A stretch of DNA of 64,000 nucleotides from an uncultured Lachnospiraceae bacterium (lineage in GTDB: Bacteria > Bacillota > Clostridia > Lachnospirales > Lachnospiraceae). The first letter of the stretch is position 1. Every line of letters begins with the position of its first letter. The stretch lies in NCBI GenBank assembly GCA_910577785.1, contig CAJTNT010000015.1, positions 1 to 64,000 on the forward strand, given 5' to 3'. The position numbers and the translations under genes were made by a program. Below are positions 8,775 through 16,483 of the stretch, piece after piece. Under the pieces are notes generated by a model that saw only the letters and a program-made list of their open reading frames with translations, was not told the DNA's origin and made no database searches.

Positions 8775-11700
8775 GTGAAATACGAATGGCCAAAAGATGG
8801 AGAGAAAAGGGATTTTCAGGAAACGGCTTTGAGGGAGCCTAAAAGTAGGCCTGCGGTTAATCCGCAGCCAAAAGCCTATGATAAAGATAATTCCCCTCAA
8901 ATTATTTTTCAAGAACCAAGAAGGGAAGCGCCAGCGCTTGCTGGCAATCTGAATAGCCTGAACCTGGAACTGCTGCAGAGTAATCTGGGAAACTGTTTGG
9001 GAATTATTGATGACGAGATTATGAAGGGATATGTTACAAGGTTGGATCGGCTTCCAGTTATCAAGCCGGATGAGGAATTTTTTAAGAGCCAGAAAACAAT
9101 TCAGTTTTTCAAGATTTCCGAACTTGTCTATCAAGAGGAAGAGTTTTCGGTGGATAAATTGGGCATGGTATTTCATGCGCTGTCCGATAAGCCATGTACC
9201 CTTGTGCTGATGCTGAAAAGTGATGGGGAAAGGACAGGCTTTTATTTGGGGGTGAGGCCAAATGGTGCAAATTCTGCGGGAACATTGCGTAAAATGCTGC
9301 AGCAGAGCCTTTTGGGTTTCTTTCCTGGAAGCAGGATTTCTGAATATTATGATGAAGATCTGAAAGAGGATCTGCGTTTTCTTGAGGAGGGAACTGTGGG
9401 ATGTGTCTCAAGCGTAACCTGCGTGGCAGACTATACACAGGATCAGGATACCATAAGCAACAAAGAGTTTATCCAGGGCCTGGAAAAATTTGTCTATGCC
9501 ATGCAGGGGAGGACTTACACGGCATTGTTTATCGCAGATAGTTTGGAGTATGATGAGCTGGCACATAAAAAGCGTGAGTATGAACAGATCTATACGCAGA
9601 TGTCTCCTTTTGCAAATATGCAGATGAATTTTATGGTTTCTGATGGTGGCAGTTCTTCTGCGGGAACCAGTGAAGGTGTTTCTGCAAACCTAAGCCATAC
9701 GCATACGGAAGGTTCCTCCAAAAACCGTACCGATACGAAAACCCATACGGAAGGCGTATCCAAAAGCCATACAGACACCAAGACCTATAATCATACGCAT
9801 ACAGACAGCAAATCAAGGGCGGATGGGACAACCCATATGGTGGGGAGTTCGGAGAATGAGGGGGAAACAGTTACAAAAGGAAGGAATGTAGGGGCGTATG
9901 GAGGAGTGAAATTAGCAGGGAAATTCAATGTAGGGCTTAACGCTGGGGTTAGCCGTTCTGTTGCAAGCAGTAAGAGCCATACAGATTCTGTTTCGGATTC
10001 GATTGCCCAAACGCTGACCCATGGGTTTAGTGTATCCCACAGCCATGGGCAAAGTAAGGGCGATACATATGGAACGAATGCGAGTGACAGCATCGCGAAA
10101 GGGATGAGTACAGGAACTACACAGAGCGATGCATATACAGCAGGCGAGGCGTTTAACCTGGTAAATACGAAAACCATAACAGATACCTTTGGCTCATCGA
10201 AAGGCATTACTTTAAATGCCCAGAATATGACATTGGGCTTAGTGATGCAGAAAATCCAAAAACACTTAGAGCGCATAGAAGAATGCGAGAGTTTTGGGAT
10301 GTGGAATTTTGCAGCGTATTTCTTAGGGGAATCTGCAGCAGAAACAGAAACAGCTGCAAATATATATAAATCAGTGGTTGCCGGGACAGGCAGTGGGATT
10401 GAAAGAAATGCAGTGAATTCATGGATTGATGAAACAGAAGTGAAAGGGGTTCTTGGCTACCTGAAGTATTTCCGCCATCCCCAGTTTGGGTACAATGGAT
10501 TTCATTATGAAGGTGAAAGGTATCTGGCAGTCGATCCGACTGCATTGGTAAGTACGAAGGAACTGGCAATCCATATGGGGCTCCCAAGACATTCGGTTCG
10601 GGGGCTGCCAGTTGTGGAACATGCGCCTTTTGCACAGGAAGTTATCACCCGGAGGGCTTGCAGTGAGAAAAGTATAAATTTGGGTGTGGTATATCATTTG
10701 GGCCAAAAATCGGGGGCAGAGGTAAGGCTTGATTTAGACAGTCTGGCAATGCATACTTTTATCACGGGTTCCACTGGTTCTGGTAAATCCAATGTCGTCT
10801 ATCATTTGCTTCATGAATTAAGATGGCAGAAAATTCCATTTTTGGTTGTGGAGCCGGCAAAAGGAGAGTATGGGAATGTATTTACCGATGTAAGGCATTT
10901 TGGGACGAATTCAAAGTTAGGGGAAATCTTGAGAATTAATCCTTTTTCCTTTCCGGAAGGAATCCATGTGTTGGAACATATTGAGCGTATTGTGGAGATT
11001 TTTAATGTCTGCTGGCCCATGTATGCAGCTATGCCGGCTGTTTTAAAGGATTCTATTGAGCAGGCATATATCTCTGCTGGCTGGGATTTGGATTTATCGG
11101 AAAATACGAAAATCAAAGGGCTGTATCCTACTTTTGATGATATTTTGCGGGAATTGAATACGGTAATCAAGAAATCGGAATATTCGGCGGATACAAAGGG
11201 AGACTACATTGGTTCTCTTTCCACTAGGATAAAATCCCTGACCAATGGCATTAATGGGAGGATTTTTGTCAGCAACGAGATGGATTTGCGGGAGCTGTTT
11301 GACAAGAGCGCTATTGTAGATATCAGCAGGGTAGGTTCTATGGAGACAAAATCTTTGCTCATGGGATTGATAGTGCTGAAATTACAAGAATACCGAATGT
11401 CTGTCAGAGAGGGGATGAATGTACCGCTGAAGCATGTCACTGTTTTGGAGGAAGCCCATAACCTTCTAAAGAAAACTTCCACAGAACAGAGCGCAGAGTC
11501 TTCCAATATGGTGGGCAAGTCTGTGGAAATGCTTACCAATGCGATTGCAGAAATCAGGACGTATGGGGAAGGATTTGTCATTGTGGATCAGGCGCCCAAT
11601 CTCCTTGATACAGCAGCTATCCGCAATACAAATACAAAGATTATCTTAAGGCTGCCAGAAAGTTCTGACCGGGAGATTACAGGCGGTTCCGTTGCATTGA

Positions 11701-12269
11701 AGGAGCAGCAGTTTGGGGAATTGTCAAGGTTGCCTACCGGGGTAGCAGCAGTGTACCAGAATGACTGGCAGGAGGCGGTACTGTGCTCTTTGCCGAAGTA
11801 TGAGGTGGAAGCAGAAGGGCAATCCGGGAAAGAAACCGCATCTTTCTTGGAGGCCAGAAAGAAACAAAGCAGGGAACTTTTGCATTTGCTTCTCAAAAAA
11901 CAGCTGACCCAGGAAGAAGCACGGACATTGCCGGAGAAAATCAGGGTCTCAAATGCTTCAGCAAAAATCCGCAAGGATTTAATTATGTATTTTTCCAGCA
12001 AAAATCAAAAGTATGAATGGGCGGTTGCTGACTATATCAACAAAAATTTTGCTTTGGAGGATGTGTTCCGGGGTACATCCAGGTGTTCAGGGCTGGAACA
12101 GCTTGCAGCCATTATGAGCCAGAACCTGGAAGAAGAGTTTTCTGGCTTTGACCAACAGGAGATGTTGCTCATCCTCTATTATATCTGCAGGATTGAACAT
12201 GAGAAACATCCGGAGAACCAGGCAATTGAACAACTGCGCACGGAATATCTGAAAGAGAGGGTGGTGTGA
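8775..12269 (+). CDS. HerA/FtsK-superfamily ATPase (DUF87-like)
   Basis: A 1164-residue ATPase starting with GTG 8775; no nearby in-frame ATG exists. The C-terminal half is a HerA-type motor: Walker A GSTGSGKSN at about residue 665, LVVEPAKGEYG downstream of it, Walker B VTVLEEAHN with catalytic Glu at about 892-893, and a later Gln/Asn sensor region (FVIVDQAP). HerA-like hexamers pump DNA or polypeptides and in defence systems partner with nucleases. Residues about 286-471 are an extraordinary low-complexity segment of Ser, Thr, His, Asp and Gly (many SHTHT/DTKT units) with a Gly/Val-rich centre. The N-terminal 285 residues are an unrecognised folded domain. Its stop overlaps the start of the PoNe-like nuclease gene, implying translational coupling. 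Confidence 0.87.
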   Translation: MKYEWPKDGEKRDFQETALREPKSRPAVNPQPKAYDKDNSPQIIFQEPRREAPALAGNLNSLNLELLQSNLGNCLGIIDDEIMKGYVTRLDRLPVIKPDEEFFKSQKTIQFFKISELVYQEEEFSVDKLGMVFHALSDKPCTLVLMLKSDGERTGFYLGVRPNGANSAGTLRKMLQQSLLGFFPGSRISEYYDEDLKEDLRFLEEGTVGCVSSVTCVADYTQDQDTISNKEFIQGLEKFVYAMQGRTYTALFIADSLEYDELAHKKREYEQIYTQMSPFANMQMNFMVSDGGSSSAGTSEGVSANLSHTHTEGSSKNRTDTKTHTEGVSKSHTDTKTYNHTHTDSKSRADGTTHMVGSSENEGETVTKGRNVGAYGGVKLAGKFNVGLNAGVSRSVASSKSHTDSVSDSIAQTLTHGFSVSHSHGQSKGDTYGTNASDSIAKGMSTGTTQSDAYTAGEAFNLVNTKTITDTFGSSKGITLNAQNMTLGLVMQKIQKHLERIEECESFGMWNFAAYFLGESAAETETAANIYKSVVAGTGSGIERNAVNSWIDETEVKGVLGYLKYFRHPQFGYNGFHYEGERYLAVDPTALVSTKELAIHMGLPRHSVRGLPVVEHAPFAQEVITRRACSEKSINLGVVYHLGQKSGAEVRLDLDSLAMHTFITGSTGSGKSNVVYHLLHELRWQKIPFLVVEPAKGEYGNVFTDVRHFGTNSKLGEILRINPFSFPEGIHVLEHIERIVEIFNVCWPMYAAMPAVLKDSIEQAYISAGWDLDLSENTKIKGLYPTFDDILRELNTVIKKSEYSADTKGDYIGSLSTRIKSLTNGINGRIFVSNEMDLRELFDKSAIVDISRVGSMETKSLLMGLIVLKLQEYRMSVREGMNVPLKHVTVLEEAHNLLKKTSTEQSAESSNMVGKSVEMLTNAIAEIRTYGEGFVIVDQAPNLLDTAAIRNTNTKIILRLPESSDREITGGSVALKEQQFGELSRLPTGVAAVYQNDWQEAVLCSLPKYEVEAEGQSGKETASFLEARKKQSRELLHLLLKKQLTQEEARTLPEKIRVSNASAKIRKDLIMYFSSKNQKYEWAVADYINKNFALEDVFRGTSRCSGLEQLAAIMSQNLEEEFSGFDQQEMLLILYYICRIEHEKHPENQAIEQLRTEYLKERVV

Positions 12270-13030
12270 TGCGGCAAGGGAATTTTGAGCGTAGTATGGA
12301 ACAGAATTCAGATATAGGATTTCCGGGGAAAAATAGGCTTAGGGATTCTGAGAGGCCACCAGAAATGGAGCTTCCCAGCCTGGAAGGAGTTCATGAAAGC
12401 CTGGCAGAACAGACAGATCAAAGATATGATGATTCAGAACGGGTAACAGAAGAATTGCCGCAGATAGATGAGAACTATGATGCGGACGGCTATTCAGAGG
12501 GGAAGGAGGATTCTGGCAGAATTGAGGAAATGCCCTATGAAGAAAAAGTAGCCATACAAGAGAAGGAGCTGTCGGACGTAGAATCCGGCGTGAAGCCTTT
12601 TGATAGGGATAATACACATGAGGTTGGGAATTATGGAGAGATGAAGGCAGATCAGGATCTTAGGGAAAAAGGATATGAACGGATCTCAAACGATATGGTG
12701 ACGGATATTGATGAAAATGGCCACCAGGGGCTGGACGGGGTTTATTATAATCCCGATGGCCATCCTCAAATTTTGATTGTAGATGCGAAATATGGCTCAG
12801 CATCCTTGAATCCCAACACCAAGGATGGCAAGCAAATGTCGGAGAACTGGATTGACCAGCGCTTGGATAAGGATTTAGGAAAGGAAAAGGCTGATGAACT
12901 CCGTATGGAGAAAATCCTTAACCCAGATAATGTAGGCGCTTGTGTGGCACATGTCCGGGAGGATGGAAAGGTTACCTATGACAGGCTGGACGATGCTGCA
13001 AATGTGATAGAAAAGGATGTGAAATTTTAA
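12269..13030 (+). CDS. PoNe-like PD-(D/E)XK DNase (polymorphic toxin domain)
   Basis: A 253-residue protein. Residues 1-115 are acidic and disordered-looking. Residues 118-253 match my knowledge of the PoNe toxin DNase domain: VGNYGEMKAD, then ISNDMVTDIDENGHQGLDGV with Asp at about 156, then IVDAKYG giving the D-x-K part of a PD-(D/E)XK site at about 172-174, then DGKQMSENWI. PoNe proteins degrade DNA in target cells and are normally C-terminal warheads of secreted effectors. Here no LXG, RHS or signal sequence is attached. The start ATG 12269 overlaps the ATPase stop (TGATG), and the stop overlaps the immunity gene start. The alternative start GTG 12266 adds one residue. Confidence 0.85.
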   Translation: MRQGNFERSMEQNSDIGFPGKNRLRDSERPPEMELPSLEGVHESLAEQTDQRYDDSERVTEELPQIDENYDADGYSEGKEDSGRIEEMPYEEKVAIQEKELSDVESGVKPFDRDNTHEVGNYGEMKADQDLREKGYERISNDMVTDIDENGHQGLDGVYYNPDGHPQILIVDAKYGSASLNPNTKDGKQMSENWIDQRLDKDLGKEKADELRMEKILNPDNVGACVAHVREDGKVTYDRLDDAANVIEKDVKF

Positions 13031-13704
13031 TGCTTAGGGATTTCATAAAAAGTGAGGCGTATTTTAAAAAGTATATACAGGATCAAGAAAAAAGGATTGG
13101 AAGATTTCAGGAGATAGCGGCTGGATTGCCAGGAACCGAGACGGAAAAAATCAAGAGATGCAAAAGAGTAGCTGCAAACTTTCAGCGGGATTTGATATAT
13201 GCAAAATATTCTGCTGGGGCTTCAAAGCAGGAGCTGCAGAAGGCTTACAGGAAATATCTGGGGTTTTTGGCGTGTGCAGGGGCAGCAAATTACGCAGAGT
13301 ATATTGATGTGCTGTCTATGGCAATTGTATTAGATGTTTCTTTGGATGACAGTATGGGAATCCTGGAGGAATGTGAATTTTCAGATGGATTGACAGGACT
13401 TTTGGCAGGATATATCCGCAATAGGAAAATAGGGCAGGAAGGCGAGCCGCTCTTGTATGAAGATTATTATAAAATTTTTCAGGAGTATTTAATAGGAAAC
13501 TGCAAAATTGCGAAACTGCGTGAATATATGGAACAGGAGTGGTACCAGGCAAGTAAAGAATTTGCCTGGTACGGCTCTGATGAAAGCCCAGAGGATATTT
13601 ATACCGGCTATTGGTGCTGGCTGGCAGGGGCATGTGTTAAAATCCGCGGGGAAGAAGCAAGTTCCCTGGAACTTAAGTATACGCCATTGGATATCTTACG
13701 ATAG
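13030..13704 (+). CDS. PoNi-like immunity protein (DUF1911-type)
   Basis: A 224-residue, mainly helical protein. The N-terminal half has the helical repeat appearance of DUF1910. The C-terminal part, YTGYWCWLAGACVKI followed by a short tail ending PLDILR, matches the hallmark of the DUF1911/PoNi family (G-Y-W-x-x-E/L-A-A). PoNi proteins bind and neutralise the PoNe DNase encoded next to them. The start ATG overlaps the last base of the nuclease stop codon, the tight coupling expected of toxin and antidote. It is the last intact gene of the island operon. Confidence 0.85.
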   Translation: MLRDFIKSEAYFKKYIQDQEKRIGRFQEIAAGLPGTETEKIKRCKRVAANFQRDLIYAKYSAGASKQELQKAYRKYLGFLACAGAANYAEYIDVLSMAIVLDVSLDDSMGILEECEFSDGLTGLLAGYIRNRKIGQEGEPLLYEDYYKIFQEYLIGNCKIAKLREYMEQEWYQASKEFAWYGSDESPEDIYTGYWCWLAGACVKIRGEEASSLELKYTPLDILR

Positions 13705-13749
13705 CCTTTAAGAGGTAAACTTGGCGTGGGATTTTCCTGATTATTTTCA

Positions 13750-13778
13750 TTGACGCCTGGGCATATTCTGAATATAAT
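13750..13778 (+). promoter_or_regulatory. possible promoter ahead of the yoeB remnant
   Basis: TTGACG at 13750-13755, 17-base spacer, TATAAT at 13773-13778. The match is good, but the next ATG is only 7 bases downstream of the -10, so a transcript would be nearly leaderless. It may instead serve the downstream fragment at 14017. Confidence 0.45.
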
Positions 13779-13784
13779 AGGAGT

Positions 13785-13988
13785 ATGGGGACAAATGATT
13801 TTAAAAGTTGGGATGATTATCTGTATTGGCAAACGCAGAATAGAAAGACATTATAAAAGATAAACAGCCGACTAGAAGCAGGCCGCCCTCTGGCTGATTT
13901 GCTACAGGATATGTTGGTGGGGCTGAATCGGCAATCAATAAAAGCGCCGGAAGCAGTGGCTATAAATAGGTGCTGGTTGACACGATAA
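13785..13988 (+). pseudogene. decayed yoeB/txe-type RNase toxin remnant
   Basis: The frame from ATG 13785 reads WDDYLYWQTQNRKTL and then a TAA stop where YoeB toxins have Lys, followed in the same frame by KIN. Further on the frame gives LLQDM, then KAPEA and a final W-x-T-R, which line up with the YoeB order WDEYLYWQ..KKTLK.IN..LLQDI..KPEPL..WSRR. An 11-residue insertion and loss of the C-terminus are also apparent. YoeB is a ribosome-dependent mRNA endonuclease. This copy cannot make an active enzyme, and no YefM antitoxin gene is seen beside it. Confidence 0.6.
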
Positions 13989-14016
13989 AAATTTCCTAAA
14001 GAATGGCTACCTCAAA

Positions 14017-14589
14017 ATGCTGGCGGTTGTGATGCAGTATTCTGGCAATATTTCAAAAGCGCAGTTGGATATATTTAAGAGGATGGTAGAGGGCGCAAAA
14101 GCAGAGGATGCGGCAGAAGATTACCTGCGTATGGCTTTGGATGTTGAGATAGAGGATTGCATTACGTTTATTCTTGTATGCAAAGGCATACAATTAAAGT
14201 ACTGCTGGGTATTGGACGCGATTATTGTAACTTGCGTGCAAGAAAGGACAGAGAGGCAATTGGAATTGATTGCACAGTTTTGTGAAGCGTTTGAAGTGTT
14301 AAAAGATGAGCTTCGTTACATTGCGGCAATGGCCAAGGTAATTCTTTGTATGGATGCATCTGATTACGTGACTGCGCAGGAGAGGAAGGAGGATACGGTT
14401 CCAGACACGATATTCAGCGTCTATATGCATTTGGTGTCAAAAAGCTGTATCTATACGAATGGCGGCATGGCTCTTTTCAAGCCAGCCCAGAAAGAAGACG
14501 TAACAGCGCAGGCGTTAGGGAAAATAAGGAAGACAAGCGCTCTGTCATTTTATGAAGTGCTGGAATTGGAACTCAGAATCTGGATTTAG
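14017..14589 (+). CDS. hypothetical helical protein, probably N-terminally truncated
   Basis: A 190-residue all-helical product counted from ATG 14017. The frame is open a little further upstream without a ribosome site, so it may be the 3' part of a broken gene. The first 50 residues (MQYSGNISKAQLDIFKRMV) recall the TerB-like helical repeat with an acidic first helix, a weak resemblance. Several Cys and Tyr residues are scattered through it. It lies between the yoeB remnant and the opposing Uma2 gene, in what looks like the decayed end of the accessory island. Confidence 0.45.
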   Translation: MLAVVMQYSGNISKAQLDIFKRMVEGAKAEDAAEDYLRMALDVEIEDCITFILVCKGIQLKYCWVLDAIIVTCVQERTERQLELIAQFCEAFEVLKDELRYIAAMAKVILCMDASDYVTAQERKEDTVPDTIFSVYMHLVSKSCIYTNGGMALFKPAQKEDVTAQALGKIRKTSALSFYEVLELELRIWI

Positions 14590-14759
14590 GAAGATAGATC
14601 CAGAAAATGTAAACAGGAGATTATTTTCAAGGAATTCTGTCGCATAAGCTGCAGCTTCGAAAACTCGGCTGAATTTTGTTAAAATCTTCCATTTGCGCAG
14701 CCAGCATTCTAAAATAATGTGGGTGGGTACTCTTACTTGCTATTTTAGAACATGAAAAC

Positions 14760-14785
14760 GGCGATACTGTAGATTAAGTATCGCC
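14760..14785 (-). terminator. hairpin downstream of the Uma2-family gene
   Basis: A perfect 9-bp inverted repeat (GGCGATACT / AGTATCGCC) with an 8-base loop, followed on the minus strand by GTTTTC. It lies 27 bases beyond the Uma2 stop. The T-run is short, so efficiency is uncertain; it could also stop transcripts arriving from the plus-strand gene. Confidence 0.55.
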
Positions 14786-14811
14786 TTACATATTTAAGCT
14801 ATTTTTTCTGC

Positions 14812-15366
14812 CTAATCGATCCCTTCGAATATTTCTCCCAGAGTCATTTTGATGTGCGGGAATGCTTTTAAGCAGATAACATCGTCTGCGTTGTAATCTT
14901 CTTCTTCTTCGTCATCCTGGAGGATATAACTATATTCTAAGGTATATTTTCCTTCTGTCAAATAATAAATCTCAACAGATCCTTTTGGAGAAACAATCCA
15001 ATATTCCTCTACCCCGGCATCCTCGTAAAACTGTTTCTTTTCTGTCTTATCTTTCTTTGCAGTGGATGGGCTTAGTGTCTCTGCGATAAATTTTGGTATC
15101 CCGCTATAACTGCCCCCCTTCAGATGTTTACGGTCGCAAATGACCATGATGTCCGGGCAGACATAATCATCATTCACCTGCGGCCTAAACTTAAAATCCA
15201 GATTCTCAATAAACACAAGGCATAGGCTGTTTTTTAAGCCATTTGCTATAATCCTATAAATATTCCCATTGATAATCCCATGTTGAAATCCCGGTGCAGG
15301 GGACATAGCATAAACGATACCGTTGATTTTTTCATCTTTCCTGCGTTCATATTCTAGTAAAGCCAT
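14812..15366 (-). CDS. Uma2-family (DUF820) putative endonuclease
   Basis: A 184-residue protein of the Uma2/DUF820 family, a PD-(D/E)XK-fold group common in accessory DNA. Motifs in order are SPAPGFQHGIINGNI near residue 22, the acidic VCPDIMVICD at about 68-78 and the FIAETLSPSTAKKDKTEKK stretch at about 92-110 that carries the E-x-x..K site, then VEEYWIVSP. Family members are often annotated as restriction endonucleases, but substrates are mostly unproven. The start ATG 15366 is preceded by GGAGAGGG. A near-consensus promoter with an overlapping palindrome lies about 115 bases upstream, suggesting repression. Confidence 0.85.
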   Translation of the reverse strand: MALLEYERRKDEKINGIVYAMSPAPGFQHGIINGNIYRIIANGLKNSLCLVFIENLDFKFRPQVNDDYVCPDIMVICDRKHLKGGSYSGIPKFIAETLSPSTAKKDKTEKKQFYEDAGVEEYWIVSPKGSVEIYYLTEGKYTLEYSYILQDDEEEEDYNADDVICLKAFPHIKMTLGEIFEGID

Positions 15367-15481
15367 AGTATCACCCTCTCCTAATTTAATATTGTTGAAA
15401 TATTCTTGTGTGGCCTATAACTGTCTGTGTAAGGGTTCCTTCTGCATATGAGAATGTATTTTTCCAGGCTCTCATGCCTCC

Positions 15482-15509
15482 ATTATATCAAAACTTTACA
15501 CATTGTCAA
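15482..15509 (-). promoter_or_regulatory. promoter of the Uma2-family gene
   Basis: On the minus strand: TTGACA (15509-15504), a 16-base spacer and TATAAT (15487-15482), both consensus hexamers. The leader to the start codon is about 110 bases. Confidence 0.75.
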
Positions 15510-15515
15510 CAATGT
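15500..15515. promoter_or_regulatory. palindrome over the -35 of the Uma2 promoter
   Basis: ACATTG-TCAA-CAATGT is a perfect 6-bp inverted repeat with a 4-base centre overlapping the -35 hexamer. It is well placed to act as a repressor site; no repressor is identified. Confidence 0.4.
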
Positions 15516-15681
15516 ACAATGAATCAGAATAATCCTAATATTGCAAATAAAAGCCATGATGTGGCGATGCCAGAATATATATTATTTTAGAACATATCAT
15601 GGTAAAATTAACTTCTTTGACATAGCCTAAAGTGCCAAAAAATCAGCTGCACTTTAAATGGCGCTTTAGAGAGAACCGCAG

Positions 15682-15725
15682 GATTTTTAAAAAGTATTGC
15701 GAAACCAGCAATTTTGTGGCATAAT
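15682..15725 (+). promoter_or_regulatory. promoter of ppa, copy 1 of a shared 44-bp promoter block
   Basis: TTGCGA at 15697-15702, 17-base spacer, CATAAT at 15720-15725 preceded by TGTGG. The 44 bases from 15682 match 38 of 44 bases in the block at 18477-18520 ahead of the secreted SGNH-like protein. The rest of the 395-base gap 15367-15761 holds only the Uma2 promoter and AT-rich sequence without genes. Confidence 0.75.
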
Positions 15726-15761
15726 AGAAGAGACAATTGCTACAAAGGAGGGGATGCGCTT

Positions 15762-16310
15762 ATGAATATCTGGCATGATATTGGTGAGGAACGGATTTAT
15801 CCTACGGATTTTATCGCCGTGATTGAGATTAGCAAGGGCAGCAACAAGAAATATGAACTGGACAAAGAAACGGGGATGCTGCTTTTGGACCGTGTATTGT
15901 TCACTGCTACCCATTACCCTATGAATTATGGCTTTATCCCCAGGACTTATGGGGATGACAGGGATCCGCTGGATGTGCTGGTGCTTTGTTCGGAGGCGAT
16001 TGAGCCTATGACGCTCGTAAGGTGCTATCCTATCGGCGTCATGAAGATGAAGGATGGCGGCATGGGAGATGAAAAAATCATTGCCATCCCCTATGGCGAC
16101 CCTACCTATGTGGGGTACACGGATATCAGTGAGTTGCCGAAGCACATTTTTAAAGAATTGCAGCATTTCTTTTCCATTTATAAGAGCTTGGAGGGAAAGG
16201 ACACAGAGGTGGGAGAAGTTGGCGGTTCTATGGAGGCTGTTGGATGTATTGAGCATTGTATGGAGAGGTATACAGAGAAATTTGTGCACAAAAACTCTTC
16301 TGATACATAA
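15762..16310 (+). CDS. ppa: inorganic pyrophosphatase (family I type)
   Basis: A 182-residue soluble pyrophosphatase that hydrolyses diphosphate to two phosphates and so pulls biosynthetic reactions forward. Hallmarks are the substrate-binding KKYELDKETG near residue 23, HYPMNYGFIPRTYGDDRDPLD with the metal-binding aspartates of the D-x-DPLDV signature at about 59-64, and the later metal/Lys region. The start ATG 15762 is supported by AAAGGAGGGG at 15744-15753; a longer start at 15714 is unlikely. It is monocistronic: its own promoter lies upstream and an intrinsic terminator 43 bases downstream. Confidence 0.95.
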   Translation: MNIWHDIGEERIYPTDFIAVIEISKGSNKKYELDKETGMLLLDRVLFTATHYPMNYGFIPRTYGDDRDPLDVLVLCSEAIEPMTLVRCYPIGVMKMKDGGMGDEKIIAIPYGDPTYVGYTDISELPKHIFKELQHFFSIYKSLEGKDTEVGEVGGSMEAVGCIEHCMERYTEKFVHKNSSDT

Positions 16311-16353
16311 CAGGGGTTTTGCCACATATTTTACGTGTTGAATACGAATCGGG

Positions 16354-16382
16354 AAGGAACCGCAGGGGCGGTTCCTTTTTTG
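16354..16382 (+). terminator. intrinsic terminator of ppa
   Basis: A 10-bp stem AAGGAACCGC / GCGGTTCCTT with loop AGGG at 16354-16377, running into T6. Confidence 0.9.
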
Positions 16383-16483
16383 GCAGGAAGAAACAGGAAT
16401 AGGTTAGAATATATTAGGCAAAATAGAGAACAGTGAGAGTGCAGGAGCGTTATAAAATACAAATGTTAAGGGGGTGTCAGCCT

